Of a stretch of DNA of 64,000 nucleotides, positions 8,381-16,237 are shown in pieces; within the stretch, counting starts at the first letter, position 1; each line of letters starts with the position of its first letter. The position numbers and the translations under genes are program-made. The stretch covers positions 248,001 to 312,000 of the forward strand of contig NZ_BSTF01000004.1 in NCBI RefSeq assembly GCF_030269365.1, written 5' to 3'. The stretch is from Lentzea sp. NBRC 102530 (lineage in GTDB: Bacteria > Actinomycetota > Actinomycetes > Mycobacteriales > Pseudonocardiaceae). The notes under the pieces are model-generated. The model was not told the origin of the DNA. It did no database searches and saw only the letters and a program-made list of their open reading frames with translations.

Positions 8381-9841
8381 TCAGCCGGTTTCAGCTGCGC
8401 ACTTCGTGTCGTTCGGACGTTCGCCACCGAGCAGGTACGCGGTGACCTTGTCGTTGGCGCACTTGTTCTTGCCGAGCGCGTAGGCGCCGTGACCACCCTG
8501 GTCGATGGTGATCAGCGCGGCCCGGTCGCCGAACGCGCGACGCGTCGACTGCGCACCGGCCAGCGGCGTCGCCGGGTCGCGCTCGTTCTGCACCAGCAGC
8601 ACGTTGCGCGGGCCCTTGCCGGACGGCAGGACCTGCTTCTCGACCGGCTTCGGCCAGAACGCGCACGGCTGGATGTTCGCGGCCGCCGCACCGAACATGG
8701 GGTGCTTGATCCGGTCGATCGCGACGTTGCGCTCGTACGTGGCGACCGAGGTCGGCCAGGCCGAGTCACCGCAGATCACGTGCAGGCGTCCGGCCAGCAG
8801 GGCCTGCACGCGCGGGACCTCCGGGAACTCCTCCGGCGGCTGCGGCTGGCCGGTGTCGAAGGCCTGCCAGGACGTGGCCATCTTCTTGAACGTCGCCTCG
8901 CTGGTGGAGTAGAGGCGGGTGAAGACGGTGAAGCGGAACAGCTTGCCGTCGATGCCCTCGACCGACGGCTTCTCGTCGAGGCGTGCGGCCAGGTCGAAGA
9001 ACTTGGCCTTCACCTGCGCGGGCGTCGTGCCCAGGCCGTACTCGGGGTGCGCCGCCGCCCACTTCGCGAAGTCCGGGAACGTGTCCTCGACGCCGCGGCC
9101 CATCAGCCGGCCGCCCTCGACGTCCCAGCCGGTCTTCGGCAGGTTGCTGTCGAGCACGACGCGGTCGGAGGTCTTCGGGAACAGCGTGGCGTACACCGAA
9201 CCCAGGTACGAACCGTACGAGTACCCGAGGAACGACGCCTTCTTCTCGCCGAGCGCCGCACGGGCCGTGTCCAGGTCACGCGCGATGTTCTGCGTCGTGT
9301 TGTACGGCAGTTCGTCGGCCGTGGACGACTTCAGGCACTGCTCGGCGATCTTCTTCACCTCGGCGGCGCGCTGCCGCACGTCGGCGGAGCTGTCGGCGTA
9401 CGGCGGGACGCTGCCGTCCGCCATCTGCTCGTCGGTCATGTCGCACGTCGACGGCGAGCTGTAGCCGATGCCGCGCGGGTCCATGCCGATCACGTCGTAC
9501 GCGTCGAGCACGCTCTGCGGCAGCCCCAGTGCCTTGAGCAGCACCGGGAACGTCAGGCCCTCGCTCGGCCCGCCCGGGTTGGTCAGCAGGATCCCCCTGC
9601 GCTTCTGCGGGTTCTGGCTGGCGAGGCGCGAGATCATCACCTCGGTCTTGCGGCCCGACGGCTTGCGGTAGTCGAGCGGCACCTGCATCGTCCCGCACTC
9701 GAGACCCGGCGCCGCCACGTCGGACGGGCACGCGGCCCACTTGACCTCGGTGACCGGTGTGGTCGCCGACGACACCCCCGGCGTGATCACCAGCGCGGCC
9801 GCCGCGGTCACCACCGCGGCCAGCGACATCGATTTTCGCAT
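8381..9841 (-). CDS. Secreted alpha/beta hydrolase, tripeptidyl-aminopeptidase (TAP/SlpD) type
   Basis: A 486-aa exported hydrolase resembling Streptomyces tripeptidyl aminopeptidases, which clip N-terminal tripeptides from extracellular proteins. Signal peptide at residues 1-28 ('AALVITPGVSSA'). The alpha/beta fold is marked by 'GILLTNPGGPSEG' (oxyanion region), 'DVIGMDPRGIGYS', the nucleophile elbow 'GYSYGSYLG' (Ser about 211), the acid in 'NERDPATPL' and the His in 'DQGGHGAY'. Length and the C-terminal TAP-like block (with Cys pairs) fit family S33/TAP. ATG 9841 has GGAGGT nine bases upstream; the frame extends to 9883 without a better start. The MerR gene next to it is on the same strand and could read through, but no direct link is shown. 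Confidence 0.92.
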   Translation of the reverse strand: MRKSMSLAAVVTAAAALVITPGVSSATTPVTEVKWAACPSDVAAPGLECGTMQVPLDYRKPSGRKTEVMISRLASQNPQKRRGILLTNPGGPSEGLTFPVLLKALGLPQSVLDAYDVIGMDPRGIGYSSPSTCDMTDEQMADGSVPPYADSSADVRQRAAEVKKIAEQCLKSSTADELPYNTTQNIARDLDTARAALGEKKASFLGYSYGSYLGSVYATLFPKTSDRVVLDSNLPKTGWDVEGGRLMGRGVEDTFPDFAKWAAAHPEYGLGTTPAQVKAKFFDLAARLDEKPSVEGIDGKLFRFTVFTRLYSTSEATFKKMATSWQAFDTGQPQPPEEFPEVPRVQALLAGRLHVICGDSAWPTSVATYERNVAIDRIKHPMFGAAAANIQPCAFWPKPVEKQVLPSGKGPRNVLLVQNERDPATPLAGAQSTRRAFGDRAALITIDQGGHGAYALGKNKCANDKVTAYLLGGERPNDTKCAAETG

Positions 9842-9894
9842 TAGCAAATACCTCCCCGACGACGCGCCCTCTCGGCGCGCCAAACCAATGAAAG

Positions 9895-10611
9895 TCAGCC
9901 GTTCATGCGGACGAGAACGTCCAGCTGGGCCTTGTTGTAGAGCTCGACGATGACCTTGACGACGGTCCGTCTCGCGTGATCGGCGCCGCGCGGCGCGTCG
10001 CTGTACAGACCGGCCGGATCCGGGAACGCCGCCCGCATCTCGGCCATGTACGGCATCGCTCTCATGCCGTCCGCCACGCGCTGCCGGGTCTCCTCGTCCG
10101 CGTCCTCCGGCAGGGTGTCGAACGCCACCACCGCCGGATCCCGTGAGTAGTCCTTCAGCGTGCTCGCGTACTTCGCCAGCGTCTCCGGCGAGAGCAACTG
10201 GGCCAGCACCACCGTGAACGACCGGTCCTGCGGCGACAGGTTCGCGTCCGCGATCATCGCCGCGACGTCCGCGGGCAGATCGGTCGGCGTCTCCTGCCGC
10301 AGGACCAGTGCGAGGTCCGCGCGGATCTGTTGCAGGCGTTCGATCTGCGCGGCCAGTTCCGCGTCGAGCTCGTGCAACGCCTCGCGGGGGTGCTCGTCGC
10401 CGTCACCGAGTTCGGCGATCTGCGCGAGCGACAACCCGAGGTCGTTGAGCCGCTTGATCCTCAGCACCCGCACGAGGTGGTCGACGCCGTAGCTCTTGTA
10501 GCCGTTGGCGCGGCGTTCCGGCTCGGCCAGCAGCCCCACGTCGTGGTAGTGCCGGATCGTGCGCAACGTCGTGCCGGCGAGATCGGCCAGCTGACTGGTG
10601 CTCCACGCCAC
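9895..10611 (-). CDS. MerR-family transcriptional regulator
   Basis: A 238-aa regulator. The winged-helix MerR domain is N-terminal (residues 1-70: 'STSQLADLAGTTLRTIRHYH', 'DHLVRVLRIKRLNDLGLSL'), followed by a coiled coil ('LDAELAAQIERLQQIRADL') and a helical C-terminal domain of about 110 residues with no Cys cluster, so it is not a metal-sensing type. Similar TipAL/BmrR-like proteins sense small molecules. GTG 10611 has GAGGAGG upstream. Its own promoter shows the long 19-bp spacer and internal dyad typical of MerR targets, so autoregulation is likely. The effector is unknown. Confidence 0.9.
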   Translation of the reverse strand: MAWSTSQLADLAGTTLRTIRHYHDVGLLAEPERRANGYKSYGVDHLVRVLRIKRLNDLGLSLAQIAELGDGDEHPREALHELDAELAAQIERLQQIRADLALVLRQETPTDLPADVAAMIADANLSPQDRSFTVVLAQLLSPETLAKYASTLKDYSRDPAVVAFDTLPEDADEETRQRVADGMRAMPYMAEMRAAFPDPAGLYSDAPRGADHARRTVVKVIVELYNKAQLDVLVRMNG

Positions 10612-10645
10612 GACGTTCCTCCTCTCCGGCTCGCTGACAGGACCC

Positions 10646-10676
10646 AGTTGAAACCATGCCGCTACGGCACGGTCAA
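10646..10676 (-). promoter_or_regulatory. MerR-type promoter with 19-bp spacer and dyad
   Basis: Minus-strand TTGACC (10671-10676) and TCAACT (10646-10651) are separated by 19 bp. The spacer is an interrupted palindrome, CC-n-TGCCG...CGGCA-n-GG (10654-10672). Overlong spacers with a central dyad are what MerR proteins untwist to activate transcription. Confidence 0.6.
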
Positions 10677-10732
10677 GGCAGAACGGATCTTTCCGACGAA
10701 GGTGTCAGGGGCAGTCCACTTTCGTCGCACGC

Positions 10733-10765
10733 AAAAGGCCCCCGGCAAGACACCGGGGGCCTTTT
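10733..10765 (-). terminator. Bidirectional rho-independent terminator after the subtilase gene
   Basis: AAAAGGCCCCCGG (10733-10745) pairs perfectly with CCGGGGGCCTTTT (10753-10765). The flanking A and T runs make it functional on both strands; it lies 16 nt beyond the subtilase stop. Confidence 0.9.
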
Positions 10766-10781
10766 GTTGCGTCACAAGGAC

Positions 10782-12503
10782 TTACAGGAACTGGCCACCA
10801 CGGGTGACAGCGCCGTAAGCGTCCACGATGCCGTGGCCGTAGAAGCCGTTGAACTTCGCGTCACCCTCACAGGTGGCGTCGAACTCGGCCGGACGACCCA
10901 CGTTGACGTACGACACGGTGCGCGGGTTCGGGCAGGCGCGCTGCGTCGCGGTCTTGAGCAGGACCTTCTCGACCTTGTCGGGGTCGAGGGTGAGGCCCGG
11001 GTTCTTCTTGTCCTTCTTGCCGTACTGGCTGACGATCAGCGCGGCGACACCAGCGGCGTGCGGGGCGGCCATCGAGGTGCCCTGCAGGAACTGGTAGTAG
11101 CCGACCTTGTCGCCCTGCACGGCCTTCTTGACGCCCGCGGCGAGGCCGTCGGGGGTGACGTTGCCGGCCTCGTCGATCGCGCCTTCGGCGAGAGCGACGT
11201 TGCGCGGGTAGGTGGACAGGATCATGTTCTCGTTGGTGCGGTACCACGGCGTGCCGAGGCCGTCGCGGAAGTAACCACCGGGAGCCGAGACCGCGGTCTG
11301 CTCGAGGCCGTAGTTCGAGTAGTCGGCCTTGGCGGTCGACGGGCCGAGCGACGACACCGAGATGACGTGGTTGCCCTCGGTCGGGAGGTTGAGGCAGGTC
11401 GCGTTGTCGACCGGACGCGGACGGGCGTGGCCCGGCGGGTAGTTCGGGCTCACGACGTCCTGGCGCGGCTTGCCCAGGTCCTCGTGGTTGTTGCCGCCGG
11501 CGCCGATCAGCGTGACGCCCTTCTTGTGCGCGTAGTTCAACGCGCGCTGGACGGACTTGATGATCGTGCGCTGCTCCAGCTGCTCCTCGGCCGTGGCCGT
11601 GGGGTCGTTGGCGCAGTTCATGTACCACGGGTCGACGTAGAACGACATGTTGATGACGTCCAGGCCGATGTCGGCGCCGTAGGTGAGCGCGTCGACGACG
11701 GGCTGCAGGAAGAACGAGCCCGCGTCCTGGCCGCCGCGGATGTTGACGAGCGACACGTTCGGCGCGACACCGGAGATGCCGAAGCCGTTGGCGGCGGCAC
11801 CGATGGTGCCGGCGACGTGCGTGCCGTGGCCGCCGTCGTCCCAGTTGGCCGGGTCCACGCAACCGCGGAACTCACACGGGCCGTCGAACACGCCACCGTC
11901 GGAGTCGTTCGGGATGTCGACGGTGAAGTTGCGCGAGAGCTCGTTGTTGAAGTTCGGCGCGATGTCCGGGTGGGAACCGTCCACACCGGTGTCGAGGATG
12001 CCGACGTACACGCGCTTGTCGCCGGCCTGCTTGGCCCGCGCGATGTTGGAGCGCACCAGGTTCAGACCCCACAGGTCCCCGTCGAGCGGGTCCATGCCGG
12101 CGGTCGAGCCCTGCTGGGCGGGAGCCTTGTTCGGCTTCTCGCCCTTGTTCTCCTTCTCGACGTTGTCCTGCTTGATCTTCGCGGCCTTCGCCGCGGGCGC
12201 GTGCCCGATCGGCGTGGTCCGCGCGGCGCCGACGATCTCCTTCGAAGCGGAGACCTTCTCCACGAAGCCGTTCGCGGGCGCCTTGACCGTCAGCAGGCCG
12301 ACGGCGTCGTTGCTCCGCAGGACCTCACCACCGGCCGCTTCCACGGCGTCGATCGCGAAGTCGCGGTTACCGGGTTGTTCCAGAAGGACGGTGTACTCCG
12401 TCGCCGGCCCGGTCGTGGCCGGCGCGGCCCCCGCCGCCGAAGTGCCCGCGGCGATCAGCGACACCGTTGCCGCCACCGCCATCACGGTTCTGCGCGTTCT
12501 CAC
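10782..12503 (-). CDS. Secreted S8 family serine protease (subtilase)
   Basis: A 573-aa exported protease. Signal peptide (residues 1-27, 'AAGTSAAGAA'), an I9-like propeptide (about 35-95, 'TEYTVLLEQPGNRDFAIDAV'), a Lys/Glu-rich linker, then the peptidase S8 domain. The catalytic triad is visible: Asp in 'GILDTGVDGSHPD', His in 'GGHGTHVAGT' and Ser in 'QGTSMAAPHAAG'. The oxyanion Asn region is 'IGAGGNNHED'. Several Cys residues ('GPCEFRGCVD', 'WYMNCAND') suggest disulfides outside the cell. GTG 12503 has GAGGAG upstream. Stand-alone gene with its own terminator. Bulk extracellular proteolysis is the likely role. Confidence 0.94.
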   Translation of the reverse strand: MRTRRTVMAVAATVSLIAAGTSAAGAAPATTGPATEYTVLLEQPGNRDFAIDAVEAAGGEVLRSNDAVGLLTVKAPANGFVEKVSASKEIVGAARTTPIGHAPAAKAAKIKQDNVEKENKGEKPNKAPAQQGSTAGMDPLDGDLWGLNLVRSNIARAKQAGDKRVYVGILDTGVDGSHPDIAPNFNNELSRNFTVDIPNDSDGGVFDGPCEFRGCVDPANWDDGGHGTHVAGTIGAAANGFGISGVAPNVSLVNIRGGQDAGSFFLQPVVDALTYGADIGLDVINMSFYVDPWYMNCANDPTATAEEQLEQRTIIKSVQRALNYAHKKGVTLIGAGGNNHEDLGKPRQDVVSPNYPPGHARPRPVDNATCLNLPTEGNHVISVSSLGPSTAKADYSNYGLEQTAVSAPGGYFRDGLGTPWYRTNENMILSTYPRNVALAEGAIDEAGNVTPDGLAAGVKKAVQGDKVGYYQFLQGTSMAAPHAAGVAALIVSQYGKKDKKNPGLTLDPDKVEKVLLKTATQRACPNPRTVSYVNVGRPAEFDATCEGDAKFNGFYGHGIVDAYGAVTRGGQFL

Positions 12504-12671
12504 CTAGCTGTCTCCTCACACCCGGTCAGGGCTGGATCCAACAACATCGGTGCGGCCCCCGATTGCCGCCCGAGTTGGACACACTGACACGAAAATTCGC
12601 CCCGCATCAGCACCTTTCGTACGGAATCGAACTGTAGCCGATCGGAAGCGGAGCGTGATGTTATGAGAAGA

Positions 12672-12704
12672 AATCTTGACTTAACAAGATTCAAGCGCTG
12701 GACT
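12672..12704 (+). promoter_or_regulatory. Promoter and inverted-repeat operator of the sugar-binding lipoprotein gene
   Basis: TTGACT (12676-12681), 17-bp spacer, TGGACT (12699-12704). AATCTTG (12672-12678) and CAAGATT (12685-12691) form a perfect 7-bp inverted repeat over the -35 box. ATG 12713 follows the -10 by 8 nt with no ribosome site, so the transcript may be leaderless. Confidence 0.6.
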
Positions 12705-12712
12705 TCGCGATT

Positions 12713-13810
12713 ATGCGAAGACGGGTAATGGCATCGTCGGCGTGCCTGCTCTTTCTCCTCTCTGCCTGCGGTGGTGCTGGTCAGGGTTCTCCGACGCTGC
12801 CCACGCGTGGTCCCAAACCAATCGTCGGGGTAATCCTTCCCGACCGAACGACATCCACGCGTTGGGAAGAGCAGGACCGGCCGCTGCTCACGCAGGCGTT
12901 CAACTACGCGGACATCGAACCGTTCATGGAGAACGCCGAGGGCGACGAGGCGAAGTTCGCGCAGATCGCCGACGAGATGATCCGGCGCAAGGTGAAGGTC
13001 CTGATGATCACGCCGTTGTCGGCGGCCGGCGGACTCGCGGTGCAGAAGAAGGCGAAAGCCGCGAACATCCCGGTCATCGACTACGACCGGGTGACGCTCG
13101 GCGGCCAGGCGGAGTACCACGTCGGGTTCGACAGCGTGAACGTCGGCCAGCTCCAGGCCGACGGACTGCTCGAGTGCCTCGGCAGCAAGCCGGGCGCGCA
13201 GATCATCGAGATCGAGGGCGCGCCGACCGACCACAACGCCACGCTCTTCACCCAGGGCCAGAAGTCGCGGCTGTCCTCGAAGTACGACAGCGGCGCGCTC
13301 AAGCTCGTGAAGTCGCAGCCGGTCGCCGACTGGAACAACGAACTCGGCGGGCAGCTGTTCGAGCAGATCCTGAACGAGAACGGCGGCAAGGTCGACGGCG
13401 TCGTCGCGGCGAACGACGGCCTCGCGGGCGCGGTCATCGCGGTGCTCAAGAAGAAGAACCTCAGGGTGCCGGTCACGGGCCAGGACGCCACGATCGACGG
13501 TCTGCGGGCGGTGCTCGCGGGCGATCAGTGCGTCACGGTCTACAAACCGGTGCGCGACGAGGCGGAGGCGGCCGCCCGGCTCGCCATCGCCATCGCGAAG
13601 GGCGACCTGGACGGTGCCGATGACCTCGCCACCGGCAACCTCCGGGACCCCGTGTCGCGGCGAGACGTGAAGTCCGTGCTGCTCGGCGCCACGTTGATCA
13701 AGAAGGACTCGGTGCGCGGACTGGTCACCGAGGGGGTCGTGAAGGCGGCTGAACTGTGCGCCGGCGACCTCGGACCGGTGTGCGCGCAGCAGGACATCGT
13801 CGGAGGGTGA
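12713..13810 (+). CDS. Orphan sugar ABC-transporter substrate-binding lipoprotein (XylF type)
   Basis: A 365-aa periplasmic-binding-protein-type I (Peripla_BP_4) protein. The lipobox is 'LLFLLSAC' with the lipidated Cys near residue 19. Family features: 'VGVILPDRTTSTRWEEQDRP', 'KVLMITPLSAAGGLAVQKKA', 'NIPVIDYDRV', 'VDGVVAANDGLAGAVIAVL' and 'VPVTGQDATIDGLRAV' closely follow xylose/ribose-binding proteins. No permease or ATPase gene is adjacent; the next gene is convergent (3-nt gap). It may serve a transporter encoded elsewhere or act as a sensor. The start ATG 12713 is taken because of its position just after a promoter; ATG 12728 would remove part of the signal sequence. Confidence 0.88.
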   Translation: MRRRVMASSACLLFLLSACGGAGQGSPTLPTRGPKPIVGVILPDRTTSTRWEEQDRPLLTQAFNYADIEPFMENAEGDEAKFAQIADEMIRRKVKVLMITPLSAAGGLAVQKKAKAANIPVIDYDRVTLGGQAEYHVGFDSVNVGQLQADGLLECLGSKPGAQIIEIEGAPTDHNATLFTQGQKSRLSSKYDSGALKLVKSQPVADWNNELGGQLFEQILNENGGKVDGVVAANDGLAGAVIAVLKKKNLRVPVTGQDATIDGLRAVLAGDQCVTVYKPVRDEAEAAARLAIAIAKGDLDGADDLATGNLRDPVSRRDVKSVLLGATLIKKDSVRGLVTEGVVKAAELCAGDLGPVCAQQDIVGG

Positions 13811-13813
13811 GTC

Positions 13814-14560
13814 TCAGGACCTGTCCTGGTCGGGCAGGTCGTGACGGCCCGAGATGAACTCCTGCACGGCGATCTTCGCCCGGATGATCGGCTGTCTGAT
13901 CCGCGCCTCCCGGCGGTAGGCGCGGGTCAGCTTCCGCGAGCCCTCCGGATACCGCCAGCGCGCCCACGGCGACCCCGGCCGCGCCAGCCGCACGGCCCCC
14001 ACCGCGGGCACCACGGGGACGAGCAGCCCGAGCAGGCCCGTCCAGATCTTTCCCTTGAGCAGCGCCACGATCGCGAGGCAGAGGTTCACCCCGATCGCGA
14101 TCACCCGCAGCGTGAACGTCGACGCGGGCGTCGTCTCCGGGTTGAGCTGGAGCACCTCGTCGTAGCCGAGCGGGCGCGCGCCCAGCAGGAACGTGCCGGT
14201 GAGGCCGATGGCGAGGAACACGGCGTCCACGGACAGCCTGCCCGCCTTGGTCCAGTACACGTCCCGCAGGTGCAGGATGAGCGCGAACTCGTCCAGCACC
14301 AGCGCGGCACCCACGCCGAGCCCGGCCGCGGCGGCCAGCCTGGCGCCGTACAGGTCGTCCGGGATCACCAGGCCCGTGACGCTCGACAGGAGCATCAGCA
14401 CGGTGCCGAACACGACGTGGTGCACGTGCGTGTCGCCGTGCACGACGTTCCCGGGCCACCAGCGCACCTTCGCCCTGATCATGCGCACGCTGATGCGGAT
14501 GAACACGAAGGTGGTCACCAAACCGATGAAGAAGAAGAGCAGTCTCTCGCTGCCGGTCAC
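13814..14560 (-). CDS. Polytopic membrane protein of unknown function
   Basis: A 248-aa integral membrane protein with about six predicted helices, the first at residues 5-25 ('LLFFFIGLVTTFVFIRISV') and later ones such as 'VVFGTVLMLLSSVTGLVI' and 'SVDAVFLAIGLTGTFLLGA'. Between the first two helices lies 'HGDTHVHHVVFG', a His-rich patch that could bind metal or sit at an active site. The C-terminal 60 residues are basic and cytoplasmic ('YPEGSRKLTRAYRREARIRQ'). Similar proteins are widespread in actinomycetes as hypotheticals; I do not recognise a function. The start GTG 14560 lacks a strong ribosome site. It converges on the lipoprotein gene with a 3-nt gap. Confidence 0.8.
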   Translation of the reverse strand: MTGSERLLFFFIGLVTTFVFIRISVRMIRAKVRWWPGNVVHGDTHVHHVVFGTVLMLLSSVTGLVIPDDLYGARLAAAAGLGVGAALVLDEFALILHLRDVYWTKAGRLSVDAVFLAIGLTGTFLLGARPLGYDEVLQLNPETTPASTFTLRVIAIGVNLCLAIVALLKGKIWTGLLGLLVPVVPAVGAVRLARPGSPWARWRYPEGSRKLTRAYRREARIRQPIIRAKIAVQEFISGRHDLPDQDRS

Positions 14561-14592
14561 ACCACGGCCCCCTGGGTCAACGACCCTCCAGG

Positions 14593-14802
14593 TTACCGGT
14601 TGTCGTAGTTGTTCAAGTCGCCGTGGAGGTTCGAGATCTGGATCACCGTGCCCACGACCTGGCTCTCGAGGCTGTTCTCCACGCGGTCGCGGGGGCGCTT
14701 CACCGGCCGGGCGGGGAGGTGCTTCGCGACGAGAGCGGTGAGGGTTCCGCGGACGTGGGGAGCGACGGCGACGGTGACCGACATCGTCGTCAGCTCGGAC
14801 AC
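14593..14802 (-). CDS. Small hypothetical protein with a 'VIQxxxLHGDL' C-terminal motif
   Basis: A 69-aa protein. GTG 14802 is preceded by GGAGGTCCCC, good evidence for translation. The C-terminus 'VVGTVIQISNLHGDL' resembles the 'VVQAxxIHGxV' motif that recurs at the ends or hinges of actinobacterial signalling and conflict-type proteins, here followed by an Asn-rich tail. The remainder is basic and contains no recognised domain. It lies between the membrane-protein gene and cspA, transcribed away from cspA. Function unknown. Confidence 0.6.
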   Translation of the reverse strand: MSELTTMSVTVAVAPHVRGTLTALVAKHLPARPVKRPRDRVENSLESQVVGTVIQISNLHGDLNNYDNR

Positions 14803-15041
14803 GGGGACCTCCGCGCGATCGTTCGGGGTCTCACGGTAGCAGTGAGATTGATGGCTCGACTGCGACCAGGGAGGCGTGGTTGACTGTCCAAGGTCGTACG
14901 TTTCGTGTTCGTGGACAAACCCCGCTCGCGGAACGAGGTCGCGAGTTGTGCGGTTTCTCCAGGTTCCGGAGAAGGCGCTCTTTCGACTTGACCCGGTGGT
15001 CGCGAGCGCGATCCGGCACCTGTTAGAGGAGAAGTAGCAAG

Positions 15042-15248
15042 ATGGCAGTACAGGGCACCGTCAAGTGGTTCAACGCGGAGAAGGGCTTCGGCTTCATCTC
15101 CCCCGACAACGGTGGCGCCGACGTGTTCGTCCACTACTCCGAGATCCAGATGAACGGCTACAAGGCTCTCGAGGAGAACCAGCGGGTCGAGTTCGAGATC
15201 GGTCAGGGCCAGAAGGGCCCGCAGGCCCAGGGCGTTCGCGCCGTCTGA
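15042..15248 (+). CDS. cspA: Cold-shock protein (CspA/ScoF type)
   Basis: A 68-aa single cold-shock domain that binds single-stranded RNA/DNA and melts structured mRNA. Both ribonucleoprotein motifs are present: RNP1 'KGFGFI' and RNP2 'VFVHY'. Start ATG 15042 follows GAGGAGAAGTAGCAAG. The untranslated stretch of more than 200 nt upstream is consistent with the long leaders of csp genes. A strong terminator follows, so the gene is monocistronic. Confidence 0.97.
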   Translation: MAVQGTVKWFNAEKGFGFISPDNGGADVFVHYSEIQMNGYKALEENQRVEFEIGQGQKGPQAQGVRAV

Positions 15249-15280
15249 GTCTGATCGATCAGCACAGCTGATCTCACGGT

Positions 15281-15314
15281 GAAGCCGTCTGTCCTGTATT
15301 GGACAGACGGCTTC
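15281..15314 (+). terminator. Terminator after cspA
   Basis: GAAGCCGTCTGTCC (15281-15294) pairs perfectly over 14 bp with GGACAGACGGCTTC (15301-15314), loop of 6 nt. There is no poly-T run. Confidence 0.85.
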
Positions 15315-15322
15315 GCTGCGTC

Positions 15323-15352
15323 TTGTGCCCGTTCGAACGCGATCAGTAGCTT
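15323..15352 (+). promoter_or_regulatory. Promoter of the amino-acid uptake operon, leaderless start
   Basis: TTGTGC (15323-15328), 18-bp spacer, TAGCTT (15347-15352); ATG 15359 begins 6 nt after the -10 with no Shine-Dalgarno sequence. The layout is that of a leaderless actinobacterial promoter. Confidence 0.6.
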
Positions 15353-15358
15353 CGGGGC

Positions 15359-16237
15359 ATGGGGAGACTGTTCGTAGCCGCGCTGTTGCTCTTCGTGGCC
15401 GGGTGCTCCGGCGGTGCCGAGTCGGTGCCAGGGGGCTCCAAGATCGACGCCCTGCTGGCCAAGGCGCCCGTCTACGCAGGTCAGGTGACCCCTGGCTCGG
15501 CGGTGGACCGGATCAGGAAGCGGGGCGAACTGCTCATCGGTGGCTCCCAGGACGCTCCGCTGCTGTCCCAGCTCGACCCGATCAGCGGTGAGCTCACGGG
15601 CTTCGACGCCTACCTGGGCAAGCTGCTCGCGCAGTACATCGTCGGCAAGCCCTCGACGGAACTGCTCACCGCGACGTCCGAGACGCGCGAACCGTTGCTG
15701 GCCAACGGCACCGTGGACGTCATCCTCCAGACCTACACGATCACACCCGCCCGGCGGGAGCGCGTGTCGTTCGCCGGGCCGTACTACCGGTCGGGGCAGG
15801 CCATCGCGGTCCGCAAGGGCACGTCCGGTGTTTCGAAACCCGCTGACCTGGCGGGAAAGACCGTGATCGTCGGCGCGAACACCCCTGGGGTGACAGCGGT
15901 TCAGGACGCCGCGCCCACCGCGAAGATCGTCGAGTTCGGCTCCGACCCCGAGTGCGTGACGGCGCTCAAGCAGGGCCGCGGCGACGCTTACGTGCAGGAC
16001 CAGGCGATTCTGGTGGCGGACGCGTCGAAGGACCCCGAGCTCGAACTCGTCGGCGAGCCGTTCACCGAGGACCCGTACGGCATCGGCATCAAGCACGGGG
16101 ACACCGAGTTCACGGCGTTCGTCGACGGCTGGCTGCGCGAGATCGGCAAGTCCGGGCTGTGGCAGGAGGTCTGGCGGCAGACGATCGGCACCGTGGTCAC
16201 CGGCGAGGCGCCGGCACCACCCGCGATCGCCTCATGA
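15359..16237 (+). CDS. Glutamate/polar amino-acid ABC transporter substrate-binding lipoprotein
   Basis: A 292-aa solute-binding protein of family 3 (SBP_bac_3). The lipobox 'LLLFVAGC' places the lipidated Cys at about residue 16. Typical blocks: 'IRKRGELLIGGSQDAPLLSQ', 'LTGFDAYLGKLLAQYI', 'VDVILQTYTITPARRERVSFAGPY' and 'DLAGKTVIVGANTPG', as in GluB-like glutamate-binding proteins. It is the first gene of a four-gene operon; its TGA overlaps the first permease ATG (ATGA). The arrangement with two membrane subunits and a terminal asparaginase suggests that Asp/Asn/Glu/Gln is the transported class (inference). Confidence 0.92.
   Translation: MGRLFVAALLLFVAGCSGGAESVPGGSKIDALLAKAPVYAGQVTPGSAVDRIRKRGELLIGGSQDAPLLSQLDPISGELTGFDAYLGKLLAQYIVGKPSTELLTATSETREPLLANGTVDVILQTYTITPARRERVSFAGPYYRSGQAIAVRKGTSGVSKPADLAGKTVIVGANTPGVTAVQDAAPTAKIVEFGSDPECVTALKQGRGDAYVQDQAILVADASKDPELELVGEPFTEDPYGIGIKHGDTEFTAFVDGWLREIGKSGLWQEVWRQTIGTVVTGEAPAPPAIAS

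Noticed and set aside
8505..9464. Several plus-strand frames inside the aminopeptidase gene
   Set aside because: Low-complexity mirror frames; the minus strand carries signal peptide and catalytic triad.
15323..15352. GTTCGAA-like sequence suggesting a tRNA T-loop
   Set aside because: No acceptor stem, anticodon arm or D-loop surrounds it; it lies in a promoter spacer.
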